Shown: positions 8,517-17,864, counted from the first letter of the stretch. The stretch: DNA of 64,000 nucleotides from Rhodococcus sp. 4CII (GCF_014256275.1 NZ_JACCFE010000002.1:372001-436000), one strand, 5' to 3'. Numbers and translations are program-made. Notes: a model not told the origin generated them from the sequence alone.

Positions 8517-9641
8517 CTACGACGGCGGAGCCGGCCAGGGATGGTCGGGGCTGATGATCTTCACGATGTCGGCGAAGAGGTTCCACACGCCCAGCGGATC
8601 GACGTTCGAATTGACCAGCATCACCACCGTCTTGTCCTCGGGAGGAAGGTAATAGGCGTAGGTCTGATAGCCCGCGGTATTTCCGTTGTGTCCGATCCAG
8701 CCGTTCTGGTACTCGACTCCGAGTCCGTACAGCGAACCGGTGCCTTCCGACGGGGCGAGCTGAAATTGCTCCCGTTCGCGTTGAGTGGGCGGCGAGAGCA
8801 GCGTGCCCGTGGCCAGGTCGCGCGCCCACGAACCCAGGTCGTCGAGCGTGGAAATCATGTTTCCGGCGCCGAAGCCCCACGACGGGTTCCAGTCGGTTGC
8901 GTTCACCGTGTCGCCGTCGGGCGTTTTCGTGTATCCCTGGGCATGAGGGGACGGTATGGCCGCATCGGTCGGCACCGAGGTGTGGCCGAGGTTCTCGGGC
9001 CGCTCGATGTACTCGTCGATGTAGGCGTCCAGCGGTCGGCCGGAGACCTTCTCGACCACGAGGCCCAGGAGCACGGTATTGGTGTTGCAATAGTCGAACG
9101 CGGCGCCCGGTGCGAAGAGCGGTGGACGGCTGAAACTGATCCCGAGCAGTTCCTGGGGCGTCCACTGACGCTGCGGCTGACTCGGCAGCGCCGGGATCAC
9201 CACGTCCGTGTAGTCGGGAAGCCCACTCCGCATGGCCGCCAACTGGCGGATGGTGATCGTGTTCCCGTTGGGGACGTCGGGCACATACCGGTCGATCGGG
9301 TCGTCGAGGCCGATCTTTCCCTGATCGACCAGTTGCAGCACGGCGGTGGTGGTGAAGGTCTTGGTGATGCTGCCGATGCGCGTGAACACGTCGGGCTCCA
9401 TGGGGTCACCGGTGGCCGTGTCGCGTACCCCGAACGCCTGGACGTAGGGCGCGGCGTCGTCCTGCCACACCCCGACGACCGCTCCGGGAATCTCGGCGCG
9501 CTCCATCGCCTTCGGAATCGTGTCGGTGAGCTGTGCATAGGGCACGGCGGGTGGAGCGTCCGACTGACCGCATCCCGCCAGGACCGTCCACGAGATCGCC
9601 AGCACTGCCACCGTTCGCCGCCCCGAGAATGTCTGCGCCAT
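8517..9641 (-). CDS. Serine hydrolase lipoprotein, beta-lactamase/D-alanyl-D-alanine carboxypeptidase fold
   Basis: A 374-residue lipoprotein with lipobox LAGC (Cys24) after a hydrophobic signal. The class C beta-lactamase/DD-peptidase triad is complete: SITK (91-94), YCN (184-186) and HNG (318-320). It should be an exported serine hydrolase tethered to the membrane; the substrate could be cell-wall peptides, esters or beta-lactams. ATG 9641 is preceded by GGGGAGAGG, so an upstream in-frame extension of 58 codons is rejected. It is divergent from the ABC transporter gene across 153 bp. Confidence 0.9.
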   Translation of the reverse strand: MAQTFSGRRTVAVLAISWTVLAGCGQSDAPPAVPYAQLTDTIPKAMERAEIPGAVVGVWQDDAAPYVQAFGVRDTATGDPMEPDVFTRIGSITKTFTTTAVLQLVDQGKIGLDDPIDRYVPDVPNGNTITIRQLAAMRSGLPDYTDVVIPALPSQPQRQWTPQELLGISFSRPPLFAPGAAFDYCNTNTVLLGLVVEKVSGRPLDAYIDEYIERPENLGHTSVPTDAAIPSPHAQGYTKTPDGDTVNATDWNPSWGFGAGNMISTLDDLGSWARDLATGTLLSPPTQREREQFQLAPSEGTGSLYGLGVEYQNGWIGHNGNTAGYQTYAYYLPPEDKTVVMLVNSNVDPLGVWNLFADIVKIISPDHPWPAPPS

Positions 9642-9698
9642 CCTCTCCCCTGTCCCATGCCTGTTGTCGCGTGCCTGCAATGTCGGCCTGCCCGAAGC

Positions 9699-9751
9699 TT
9701 GCCTCATCTGCTGCGCCGTGCACCGGTTTTCGGGCGTCCGATGTGAGGCAA
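9699..9751. promoter_or_regulatory. Inverted repeat in a divergent promoter region
   Basis: TTGCCTCA (9699-9706) and TGAGGCAA (9744-9751) are perfect 8-bp complements 37 bp apart, between the divergent lipoprotein hydrolase and ABC transporter genes. It could be a looping operator controlling both, but no regulator gene is adjacent. Confidence 0.4.
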
Positions 9752-9794
9752 ACGCCCCATGCGGCGACGGACACTGCGGACCGATGATCAGGGC

Positions 9795-11522
9795 ATGACG
9801 AATCGAGTTCAGCAATCATCCAGATCGGCGGTCACGACCGAGTCGACAGTCGCACCACCGTCCGCGGGGCGGGTCCACGCTGTCGACGTGAGCAAGAAGG
9901 TCCGGGGGCGGCAGATCCTCCAGGAGCTGTCGCTGTCGGTCCAACCAGGCGAGTTGGTCGCCATTGCCGGCGGCAGTGGAGCGGGAAAGAGCACATTGCT
10001 CGAGATCCTCGCCGGACTGCAATCACCGTCCGGAGGGGAGGTCCGGCACGATAGCGTCGCGGGCGGTGCCCGTGTCGGCGCCGATTCCCGCATCGGCTAC
10101 GTGCCCCAGGACGACATCCTCCACCTCGAGATGCCCCTGCGCCGCACGCTGCGCTACGCGGCGCGCCTACGGCTCCCCGCGGGCACATCGACGGCCGAAG
10201 CGGACCGGATCGTCGAGGACACCATGCGCGACCTCGACCTGGCCGACCGCGCCGAGGTGCCGGTCCGTGCGCTGTCCGGCGGCCAGCGCAAACGGGCCGC
10301 CATCGCCGTGGAGCTACTGACCCGGCCGCACGTGTTCTTCCTCGACGAGCCCACCTCCGGGCTCGACCCGTCGACCGCGGCCGACGTGATGCGCCTACTG
10401 CGCCGGCTCAGCCGGCGCGGGGTCACGGTCGTCCTCACGACGCACGAGCCGGCCGGCATCGACCGGTGCGACCGGGTGGTGTTCCTTGCTCGCGACGGCC
10501 ACCTCGCCTTCACCGGCAGCCCGGCCGAGGCTCGGAGCTACTTCGGCGTCGAGGATCTCGCCGAGGTGTACGACAGGCTGGCCCGGGAGCACACCCCGCA
10601 GATCTGGGCGCAGCGGTTCACGGCCGTCGGCGAGGCATCGGGCACCCGGTCCGACGTGGCGCCACCCCCGGTCCCGGCACCGCGTGCCGACGTCACTCAC
10701 GCGGGCCCGGTGCGGCAATGGTGGCTGCTGACCCGGCGCAATGTCGATGTCCTGCTTCGCAACCGGCTGACCCTGGCGGTCCTGCTCGGCTCACCGGTGC
10801 TGGTCACGGCGATGATGGCGACGCTGTTCCAACGCGGCGCGTTCGATCCGCGGGGCGCAGCCGATCTCGGCCCGGCCCAGATCGTGTTCTGGATCGCCTT
10901 CGCCGGATTCTTCTTCGGCCTGACGTACGGCCTGCTCCAGATCGTCGGCGAGATGGCCGTCTTCCGGCAGGAGCGCCTGGCCGGGCTCGGTGTGGGCGCC
11001 TACGTGGCATCCAAGGTGACGGCACTGCTGCCGGTGCTGGCCGGCATGAGCGCGCTGCTCCTCGGAGTGCTGCGGGCGCTCGGCCGGCTCCCCGCCGTCG
11101 GATGGGAGGTGTCCGCCGTCCTGTTCGTGACGATCGTGATCGAGGCGACCTCGGCGCTGGCTCTCGGGTTGCTGGCGTCGGCCGCTGTATCCAACGCCGC
11201 GCAGGCCGCCCTCGCCCTGCCGATGCTCTGCTTCCCTCAGGTTCTGTTCGGCGGCGCCATCGTCCCCGTCGACGAGATGGCCCTCCCGGGACGGCTGATG
11301 AGCCTCGGACTGTCCAACCGCCACGCATTCGAAGCCCTGGGCCGGGACCTCGATCTCGACCGGTACGGCGCCACGCTGCCGGCGATGTCCGCCTACGGCG
11401 ACACCTTCCACGGGGGCACCGGCGCCAGTCTCCTCGCGCTCGCCGCGTTTGCGGTGGTCCTCACGCTGGCCACGGTGTGGGTACTGGACCGGCGGTCCCG
11501 GCCCGGCACATCCCGGCGATGA
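9795..11522 (+). CDS. ABCG-type ABC transporter, ATPase fused to ABC-2 permease
   Basis: A 575-residue half-transporter. The N-terminal ATPase has Walker A GGSGAGKST (59-67), Q-loop PQDD, signature LSGGQ (160-164) and Walker B FFLDEP (181-186). The C-terminal half (about 310-570) is an ABC-2 permease with about six membrane segments. The order ATPase then permease is that of ABCG exporters, which act as dimers. The N-terminal FHA domains of Rv1747-type relatives are absent. ATG 9795 begins MTNRVQQSS; an upstream ATG 9759 lacks support. The substrate is unknown; lipids or drugs are typical. Confidence 0.88.
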   Translation: MTNRVQQSSRSAVTTESTVAPPSAGRVHAVDVSKKVRGRQILQELSLSVQPGELVAIAGGSGAGKSTLLEILAGLQSPSGGEVRHDSVAGGARVGADSRIGYVPQDDILHLEMPLRRTLRYAARLRLPAGTSTAEADRIVEDTMRDLDLADRAEVPVRALSGGQRKRAAIAVELLTRPHVFFLDEPTSGLDPSTAADVMRLLRRLSRRGVTVVLTTHEPAGIDRCDRVVFLARDGHLAFTGSPAEARSYFGVEDLAEVYDRLAREHTPQIWAQRFTAVGEASGTRSDVAPPPVPAPRADVTHAGPVRQWWLLTRRNVDVLLRNRLTLAVLLGSPVLVTAMMATLFQRGAFDPRGAADLGPAQIVFWIAFAGFFFGLTYGLLQIVGEMAVFRQERLAGLGVGAYVASKVTALLPVLAGMSALLLGVLRALGRLPAVGWEVSAVLFVTIVIEATSALALGLLASAAVSNAAQAALALPMLCFPQVLFGGAIVPVDEMALPGRLMSLGLSNRHAFEALGRDLDLDRYGATLPAMSAYGDTFHGGTGASLLALAAFAVVLTLATVWVLDRRSRPGTSRR

Positions 11523-11538
11523 CGGCGACGTGCAGACG

Positions 11539-13131
11539 TCACCTCCGCGCCACCGCGTCGACCGGGAATCCCACCAGACCCCGGTCGATTGCGGCGAGAC
11601 TGGCCTGCGTGCGGTTGTTCACACCGAGCTTGGCGTACACACGTTCGACGTGGTTGCGTGCCGTCTTCTCGGCGATGAACAGTTCGGCGGCGATGTCTCG
11701 ATTCGACCGGCCCTGCGCGACGAGTCGCAGTATCTCGACCTCGCGGTCGGTCAGGCCTGCCGGCCAGGGCGTCCGCCGCGACGGTCGCAGGCCTGCCGCC
11801 GCCAGCACTGCCGCCACCGACTCGGCGTCGAGGCGTCCGGTGCGCGCCTCCCCTCGCACCCGATCGGCGGCACCGCGCGCATCGAGGGCGGGCCGGTGCG
11901 GACGCGGCTCGAGCAGTCGTTGATACGCCTCCGCCGCGGCAAGCAGCCGGTCCTGCGCGGTCAATTCCGCGCCGCCGATCCCCCGGGGAAAGCCGGAGCC
12001 GTCGAGCCGTTCCCGGTGCTTCATCGCGACGGACACCACCGACTCCAAGCCGTTGACTCGGCTCAGTATCCGGCCGGTGAGGTCGGGGTACATCCGAACC
12101 CGTTCCCATTCGGCCGTCGTGAGCGGCCCCTTCTTCTCCCAGATCTGGTTGGACACTCCCATTTTGCCGAGGCTGTGCACCAGGCCCGCGCGGTAGAGCT
12201 GCGTGACATCCGACGTCGGCGCGCCCAGGTGCCGGGCCGCGCCGGCCACCAGATTCGCGACGCCGCGCGAATGCCCCAGGGTGAACGGCGATTTGAGATC
12301 GACGAAATCGGCCATGGCTCCGAGTAACTCGTCGCTCTCCTCGGCCCCGAGGGTTCGGTCCCGGTCCGGTGCCAGGGCCAGCGCGGCGACCCAGACGTCC
12401 GTCTCGAACAAGCCGTCCACGATCGCGGCCGCGTCACGGTCGAACACGTCCGCCACGGCCGGGCTGAACTGACTGCCGCGCCGAGAACGGAGGACGTCCT
12501 TGGCGTGTTCGAGCCCGCCCGTCCGCAGGTGCACCTCCACGACGTCCGCCACGTGCGCGATATGGATCTCGACCGGAATACCCTCTCCGCGAGAACCGTT
12601 GGGCAATCCACGGCCGTCCCAGCGTTCGAAGGCGTAGGCGAGCGCCTGTCCGACCTGCCCGTCCAAGCCCATCCGATCGGAGAGAACTCCGGCGGAACTG
12701 CAATGCGAATGGATCAGGGTGGCGACCTGGCTGCGAGCCGCGACGAGAAAGACGGCGGCACGGATGCCGCGCTCCCAGCCCGGCAATCCGCGTCCCACGT
12801 GACTGGTCATCAGCCGCAGGAACGGCAGGCCGGTCATGTCCACCGTGTACGTGTCGGCGCGGAAGGCGATGTCGTCACCGAAGAGCGCAGCGAGTTCGTG
12901 GGAGTCGGCGTGACAACCGATCCACCCGATCAGGTTGGCGTAGTACACGGTCGCCCGTTGTCGGGGGTCGAGTCCCATCCGCTCCGCGATCCGCGTCGCG
13001 ATCAGCGACGACCGGAGCATGTGTTCCATCGGCTGACCCAGACCGAGGTCGATCGCCAGCGAGACCGCGGCCAGCAGTTCGGCTCTGCTCAGACCTTTGT
13101 CCGAGCCGGGCAGCCTCCCGTGCGGGTGCAT
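11539..13131 (-). CDS. HD-domain protein with C-terminal LuxR-type DNA-binding domain
   Basis: A 530-residue regulator. The N-terminal and central parts carry two HD-like regions; the second resembles HD-GYP (LYRAGLVHSLGKMGVSN, then KHRERLDGSGFPRG). A LuxR helix-turn-helix occupies about 462-525 (LTDREVEILRLVAQGRSNRDIA). HD-GYP domains hydrolyse cyclic di-GMP using an HD pair, but here the position reads HS rather than HD, so catalysis may be lost and the domain may only bind ligand. GGAGAATGGG precedes ATG 13131. It converges with the ABC gene, 16 bp apart. Confidence 0.85.
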   Translation of the reverse strand: MHPHGRLPGSDKGLSRAELLAAVSLAIDLGLGQPMEHMLRSSLIATRIAERMGLDPRQRATVYYANLIGWIGCHADSHELAALFGDDIAFRADTYTVDMTGLPFLRLMTSHVGRGLPGWERGIRAAVFLVAARSQVATLIHSHCSSAGVLSDRMGLDGQVGQALAYAFERWDGRGLPNGSRGEGIPVEIHIAHVADVVEVHLRTGGLEHAKDVLRSRRGSQFSPAVADVFDRDAAAIVDGLFETDVWVAALALAPDRDRTLGAEESDELLGAMADFVDLKSPFTLGHSRGVANLVAGAARHLGAPTSDVTQLYRAGLVHSLGKMGVSNQIWEKKGPLTTAEWERVRMYPDLTGRILSRVNGLESVVSVAMKHRERLDGSGFPRGIGGAELTAQDRLLAAAEAYQRLLEPRPHRPALDARGAADRVRGEARTGRLDAESVAAVLAAAGLRPSRRTPWPAGLTDREVEILRLVAQGRSNRDIAAELFIAEKTARNHVERVYAKLGVNNRTQASLAAIDRGLVGFPVDAVARR

Positions 13132-13241
13132 CGTCCCATTCTCCACCCGCGCCCGGCCCTGTCGACGACGCGTTTCGGCGGGACGCGTTGTCGCCAGATT
13201 CGGGCACTGGCCGCCGCGCACACTGGGTAGGGTCCGATTCC

Positions 13242-14327
13242 ATGGTGGACAAGGGGAAGACCCGGACCGTGGTGTGGGGCACCGGGAACGTGGGGCGGGC
13301 GGCGATCCGCGCGATCGACGCGCACCCCGAGCTCGAATTGTCGGCGGTGATCGTGGCGAACCCGGAAAAGGTCGGACGCGACGCCGGCGACCTCGCGCGT
13401 CTGGGCCGCTCGCTGGGGGTGGCGGCGACCGACGACGCCGATACCGTGCTCGCGGACTCCCCCGGCGCGGTCGTCTACGCCGCCTCCGGCGAGATTCGAC
13501 CCGACGACGCGGCAGCCGACATCACCCGCGCGCTCGCCGTGGGGGCCGTCGTCGTGACTCCGTCGCTCTACGCGTTGTACGACCAGCGCAACGCGCCGGC
13601 AGAGTTGCGCGATCCGATCGAGGCGGCTGCCGAGTCCGGCGGCGGCGCCCTGTTCGTGTCGGGCGTCGATCCGGGATGGGGCAACGACATCCTGCCGATT
13701 CTGATGACCGGCCTGGCCGGCACGATCGATCAGATCCGGTGCCAGGAGATCTTCGACTACACGACGTACGACCAGCAGGATTCGGTGCGGTACCTCGTCG
13801 GCATGGGCCAGCCGATGGACTACGAACCGCCGATGGTCGCGGCGACGGTGCCCACGATGGTGTGGGGCGGCCAGATCCGGCTCATCGCCCGCGCCCTCGG
13901 CGTGGAACTCGACGAGATCCGGGAGACCCTGCTCCGGCGGCCGCTCGAGGAGACGATCACCACCGAACTCATGGGCGACTTCGAGGCGGGCACCCAGGGG
14001 GCGCTGCGTTTCGAGGTCCAGGGCATCGTGGGCGGCGAACCTCGCATCGTCATCGAGCACGTCACGCGGATCCACCCGTCGTGCGCCCCGGACTGGCCCG
14101 TGCCGCCGGACGGCGGGGACGGCGCCCACAAGGTGATCATCGAGGGCCGTCCACGGATCGAGGTCAATGTGGAGGCCACCGACGAGGGCGGCAATCGAGC
14201 GGCCGGCGGCAATGCCACCGCGGTCGGGCGCCTGGTCAACGCGATCCCGTGGCTGCGGACGGCCGCGCCGGGTCTCTACGACGCCCTGGACGTTCCGCTC
14301 GTCCCCGGTCACGGCAAGCTCGGCTGA
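13242..14327 (+). CDS. NAD(P)-binding reductase related to dihydrodipicolinate reductase/diaminopentanoate dehydrogenase
   Basis: A 361-residue oxidoreductase whose N-terminus has VVWGTGNVGRAAIRAI (dinucleotide fold, glycines about 13-18) and HPELELSAVIVANPEKVGRDAG, matching the DapB-N family of long actinobacterial proteins. The second half has VSGVDPGWGNDILPILMTGL and TMVWGGQIRLIARALG. The substrate is not predictable; relatives include 2,4-diaminopentanoate dehydrogenase. ATG 13242 places the Rossmann motif at residue 10. It is divergent from the HD/LuxR gene and followed by an unrelated ArsR operon. Confidence 0.75.
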   Translation: MVDKGKTRTVVWGTGNVGRAAIRAIDAHPELELSAVIVANPEKVGRDAGDLARLGRSLGVAATDDADTVLADSPGAVVYAASGEIRPDDAAADITRALAVGAVVVTPSLYALYDQRNAPAELRDPIEAAAESGGGALFVSGVDPGWGNDILPILMTGLAGTIDQIRCQEIFDYTTYDQQDSVRYLVGMGQPMDYEPPMVAATVPTMVWGGQIRLIARALGVELDEIRETLLRRPLEETITTELMGDFEAGTQGALRFEVQGIVGGEPRIVIEHVTRIHPSCAPDWPVPPDGGDGAHKVIIEGRPRIEVNVEATDEGGNRAAGGNATAVGRLVNAIPWLRTAAPGLYDALDVPLVPGHGKLG

Positions 14328-14344
14328 CAGCGGGAGGCCACATC

Positions 14345-14364
14345 GGTTAGCCCTTGCGCTAACC
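14345..14364 (+). promoter_or_regulatory. Palindromic operator of the second ArsR operon
   Basis: GGTTAGC-ccttgc-GCTAACC is a perfect 7-bp inverted repeat with a 6-bp centre, 25 bp upstream of the ArsR start. It fits an ArsR dimer site and probably overlaps the promoter. Confidence 0.65.
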
Positions 14365-14389
14365 ATCGGTGCGGTGAATACTTTGCCTT

Positions 14390-14746
14390 ATGGCTCAGCA
14401 TCCGGAGCAGCTGAACGGCATCTTCCAAGCGCTCGCCGACCCCACCCGGCGGGCCGTGCTGGGGCGTCTGAGCCGGGGCCCCGCGACGGTCAGCGAATTG
14501 GCGACACCATTCGACATGGCCCTGCCCTCCTTCATGAAGCACATCCATGTCCTCGAGGACACCGGATGGATCCGGACACGCAAGGAGGGCCGCGTACGGA
14601 CGTGCGCGATCGAGAGGGAAACGTTCACCGCTGTCGAGGTGTGGCTCGCGGAGCAACAGGACCTCTGGGAGCGCCGCACCGACAGGCTCGAGCAGTTCGT
14701 CACCGAACACACCGTCACAACACCGACGAAGGACACATCGCCATGA
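14390..14746 (+). CDS. ArsR-family transcriptional regulator
   Basis: A 118-residue winged-helix repressor: LNGIFQALADPTRRAVLGRL, recognition region ATPFDMALPSFMKHIHVLED and wing GWIRTRKEGRVRTCAIE. It has no ELCV metal box and belongs to the subgroup coupled to SRPBCC/AHSA1 proteins. The stop overlaps the next start as ATGA. The palindrome at 14345-14364 is its likely operator. Confidence 0.9.
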   Translation: MAQHPEQLNGIFQALADPTRRAVLGRLSRGPATVSELATPFDMALPSFMKHIHVLEDTGWIRTRKEGRVRTCAIERETFTAVEVWLAEQQDLWERRTDRLEQFVTEHTVTTPTKDTSP

Positions 14747-15219
14747 CCGACACCGCCCGACCAGATCTCGACCTCACGATCTCGCGCATCATCAAGGCGC
14801 CCCGCACGGCCGTGTGGCGCGCCTGGACCGACCCCGCCCGCTTCGAACAGTGGTGGGTCCCCGCGCCTGCCCGGTGCCGGGTCGTCGACATGGAGCTGCG
14901 GCCCGGCGGCTCGTTCGCGACCCTGATCAGCGAGGACGGCGGCGAATTCGTGCCGCACATCAGTGGCTGCTTCCTCGCCGTCGACGAACTCGAACGCATC
15001 GTGTTCACCAACTCGCTGGTCGGTGGTTGGCGGCCCGCGGAACAGCCGTTCATGACCGCGATCATCACGCTGAACGACCATCCGGCGGGCACGGAGTACC
15101 TCGCCCACGTGATGCACAAGAACACCGCCGACCGGGACACGCACGAGGAGATGGGATTCTACGACGGCTGGGGCACCGTCACGGAGCAGCTCGCCGAACT
15201 CGCCGAACGCGGCGCCTGA
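14743..15219 (+). CDS. SRPBCC/AHSA1 domain protein
   Basis: A 158-residue single-domain AHSA1-like protein: LTISRIIKAPRTAVWRAWTD, WWVPAPARCRVVDMELRPGG, and C-terminal MGFYDGWGTVTEQLAELA, the standard ends of the family. It is translationally coupled to the ArsR gene by a 4-bp overlap. The fold binds small hydrophobic ligands; the cognate ligand is unknown. This is the second ArsR/SRPBCC pair in 15 kb. Confidence 0.88.
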   Translation: MTDTARPDLDLTISRIIKAPRTAVWRAWTDPARFEQWWVPAPARCRVVDMELRPGGSFATLISEDGGEFVPHISGCFLAVDELERIVFTNSLVGGWRPAEQPFMTAIITLNDHPAGTEYLAHVMHKNTADRDTHEEMGFYDGWGTVTEQLAELAERGA

Positions 15220-15225
15220 CGCGGA

Positions 15226-17211
15226 CTACCCCGCCGTCGCGAACTCCCCTGCCTCGGACCACCGTTGGCGTTCGGCGGCGAAGGCGACAGCCTGACCCGC
15301 CCGGAAGTCGCCGATCGATTCGGCGTTCGCAGTGAGGAACTGCTGGTGTTCGGCGAGCGAGAACGTGCCCTCGGTGATCTCGATACCGCCGCCGCGGCCG
15401 GCTGCGACGTCGGATCGCAGGTCCGTCAGCTCGTCCGGTTCGACGGGGTACCAGGAGATCCGGTCGAAAAAGCGCAGCAACCAGGGGGTGCCGTCCTCGA
15501 ACGGTCCCGACTTCTCGGGATGCCGATGGTTCCACACCTGGGTGGTCCGGCCGACGAACTGGTAGCCTCCGGGACCCTCCATTCCGTAGATGCACAGGTA
15601 GGCCCCGCCGATGCCCACCGCGTTCTCCGGTGTCCACGTGCGGGCGGGGTTGTATTTCGTGGTGACCAACCGGTGTCGCGGGTCGAGCGGTGTCGCGACG
15701 GGTGCGCCGAGGTAGACGTCGCCGAGCCCGAGCACCATGTACTCGGCGCCGAAGACGGTGTCGAACACGTCGTCGACGCTGCCGAGCCCGTTCATGCGAC
15801 GGATGAACTCGATGTTCCACGGACACCACGGTGCGTCGGCACGGACACCGTGCATGTAGCGCTGGATCGCCTCCCGCGTCGAGGGGTCGTCCCAGGACAG
15901 CGGCATCCGCACGGACCGGCTCGGCACCACGAGTTCGTTCGCCGCGGGCAACGCGTCCTCCGCCTCGCCGAGCAACGCCATCAGCTTCGGAATCGGCAGC
16001 ACGTCGGGGTCGACCCGGACCTGGAGCGACCGGATGCCCGGCGTCAGGTCGAGGAGCCCGGCCGGCTTCTCGACCTCGAGACGCCGGTGCAGGGCGTGGG
16101 CGCGGGCCCGCAAGGCCAGGTCGAGGCTCATGTCGCCGTATTCGACGAGGACGTTGTCGTCGCCGGACCTCCGGTACGTCACGGCGGTGTCACCGTCGCG
16201 GCGGGCGATCACGCCGTCGTCGCGGTCGCCGGCGGTGGAGAAGACCGTCGAATGCCCGGCTCGCCGCGCGGTCCCGAGCGCACGCGGGGACGCGGCCCGG
16301 TCGGACCTGATCGGCACGAACCGCACCGTGTCGCCGGGGGCGAGTTGTCCGAGCTTCCAGCGTTCCGCGGACACGACGGTGACGGGGCACACGAATCCGC
16401 CGAGGCTCGGGCCGTCCGGCCCCAGGAGAATCGGGGTGTCCCCGGTGAAGTCCAGGGCGCCGACCGAGTACGCGTTGTCGTGGATGTTGGACGGGTGCAG
16501 CCCTGCTTCGCCGCCGTCCGTGCGCGCCCAGTCGGGCTGGGGTCCGATCAACCGCACCCCGGTGCGATCCGAATTGAAATGCACCTCGTAATCGGTCCGG
16601 TACAGCGTGTCGATGTCGGCGCGGGTGAAGAATTCGGGGGCGCCGTGCGGGCCCTCGGTGACCGCGATCTCCCACCGGCTGCACAGGGCCGGAACGTGTT
16701 CGGCGGGAACGGCGGTCGCGCGGCCGCCGGTGTGCTCGCCGACCGCGAGCACGTCGCCCTGCCGCAGGGTGCGGCCCTGATGCCCGCCGAACTTGCCGAG
16801 CGTGAACGTCGACGCGCTGCCGAGGAAGTCGTCGATGTCGAGGCCACCCTGGATCAGGACGTAGATGCGCAGCCCGGGGCCGGCGACCGAGCCGACGTCC
16901 AGGGTCCCGCCGGCCGGAACCCGTATCGGCCGCCACTGCGCGTGGAGCACTCCGTCGACGGTGACCGGGGCGGGTGCGCCCGTCACGCACACCGTCGTGT
17001 CCTCGTCGAACTGCAACGCGGGACCGGACATGGCGCATTCGATTCCGGCGGCGCCCTCGGCGTTGCCCAGTGCGGTGTTGCCGAGCCGGAACGACAGGTC
17101 GTCCATCGGACCCGACGGGGGCACCCCGACGTGCCAGTACCCGGTCCGTCCCGGGTAGTCCTGGACCGTGGTGAGCATGCCGGGCCGGTGCACGGTGATC
17201 TTGGCGCTCAT
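15226..17211 (-). CDS. Carboxyltransferase-only relative of urea/guanidine carboxylase (KipA-KipI fusion)
   Basis: A 661-residue protein whose N-terminal half is KipA/AHS2-like (PGMLTTVQDYPGRTGYWHVG, VPPSGPMDDLSFRLGN) and whose second half is KipI/AHS1-like (DNVLVEYGDMSLDL, WCPWNIEFIRRMNGL, GGAYLCIYGMEGPGGYQFVG). This order equals the carboxyltransferase part of urea carboxylase. The biotin carboxylase segment expected before it and the biotin-carrier domain (AMKME type) expected after it are both missing. The start overlaps the preceding gene as ATGA. Alternative relatives are the PxpBC subunits of 5-oxoprolinase, but PxpA is absent. Confidence 0.8.
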   Translation of the reverse strand: MSAKITVHRPGMLTTVQDYPGRTGYWHVGVPPSGPMDDLSFRLGNTALGNAEGAAGIECAMSGPALQFDEDTTVCVTGAPAPVTVDGVLHAQWRPIRVPAGGTLDVGSVAGPGLRIYVLIQGGLDIDDFLGSASTFTLGKFGGHQGRTLRQGDVLAVGEHTGGRATAVPAEHVPALCSRWEIAVTEGPHGAPEFFTRADIDTLYRTDYEVHFNSDRTGVRLIGPQPDWARTDGGEAGLHPSNIHDNAYSVGALDFTGDTPILLGPDGPSLGGFVCPVTVVSAERWKLGQLAPGDTVRFVPIRSDRAASPRALGTARRAGHSTVFSTAGDRDDGVIARRDGDTAVTYRRSGDDNVLVEYGDMSLDLALRARAHALHRRLEVEKPAGLLDLTPGIRSLQVRVDPDVLPIPKLMALLGEAEDALPAANELVVPSRSVRMPLSWDDPSTREAIQRYMHGVRADAPWCPWNIEFIRRMNGLGSVDDVFDTVFGAEYMVLGLGDVYLGAPVATPLDPRHRLVTTKYNPARTWTPENAVGIGGAYLCIYGMEGPGGYQFVGRTTQVWNHRHPEKSGPFEDGTPWLLRFFDRISWYPVEPDELTDLRSDVAAGRGGGIEITEGTFSLAEHQQFLTANAESIGDFRAGQAVAFAAERQRWSEAGEFATAG

Positions 17212-17864
17212 GCCGGTGCTCCCGTCGGCCGGGTCACGATCATCCGCACCGGGGTGGGGTCGAAACCGTTGCAGGGGTTGTTGATCTGCGGGCAATTGGA
17301 CACCAGTACCAGAACATCCCGCTCGGCGCGGAGTGCGAGGCGACGTCCGGGGGCCGACAGGCCGTCGACGATGCCGAGCGTGCCGTCGGCGTCGACCGGC
17401 ACGTTCATGAAGAAATTGATGTTCGACACCAGGTCCCGCTTGCCGAGCCCCCACCGCGCGCCTTCCGCGAGGAAATTCTCGACGCAGGCGTGCTGATGCT
17501 TGGTGTGGTGCCCGTACCGCAGGGTGTTCGACTCCTGCGAGCAGGCGCCGCCCACGGTGTCGTGGGAGCCGACCTCATCGGCGACGAGTGTCATCAGGGC
17601 GTCGTGATCGTCGGTGCGGAGGACGCTTCCCGTGGTCAGGAACAGGTTTCGCTGCGCCGACACCGTGGCCGCGGCCGAGTAGCGCTGCCCGTGATCGGCG
17701 GCAGCGAAGATCAGCGTGTCGACGGCCTGGTTGCCGAAGAGATCGACGATCGTCAGGACGTCACCGGCCTCGACGACGGCGGACCAGGGTCCGCGGGCGC
17801 CGACCTGCTCGTCGCGGATCACCGTGCCCGGTACCAGCGGTGCGGTCTCGATGGTGGTGGTCAT
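17208..17864 (-). CDS. Urea carboxylase-associated protein 2 (UAAP2, DUF1989)
   Basis: A 218-residue DUF1989 protein: VVEAGDVLTIVDLFGNQAVDTL, ACSQESNTLRYGHHTKHQHAC and VSNINFFMNVPVDADG. UAAP1 and UAAP2 pairs accompany guanidine/urea carboxylases and have been shown in some bacteria to form carboxyguanidine deiminase. The cysteine and histidines in the CSQ...HH stretch are likely metal or substrate ligands. It overlaps both neighbours by ATGA, giving tight coupling. Confidence 0.85.
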   Translation of the reverse strand: MTTTIETAPLVPGTVIRDEQVGARGPWSAVVEAGDVLTIVDLFGNQAVDTLIFAAADHGQRYSAAATVSAQRNLFLTTGSVLRTDDHDALMTLVADEVGSHDTVGGACSQESNTLRYGHHTKHQHACVENFLAEGARWGLGKRDLVSNINFFMNVPVDADGTLGIVDGLSAPGRRLALRAERDVLVLVSNCPQINNPCNGFDPTPVRMIVTRPTGAPA

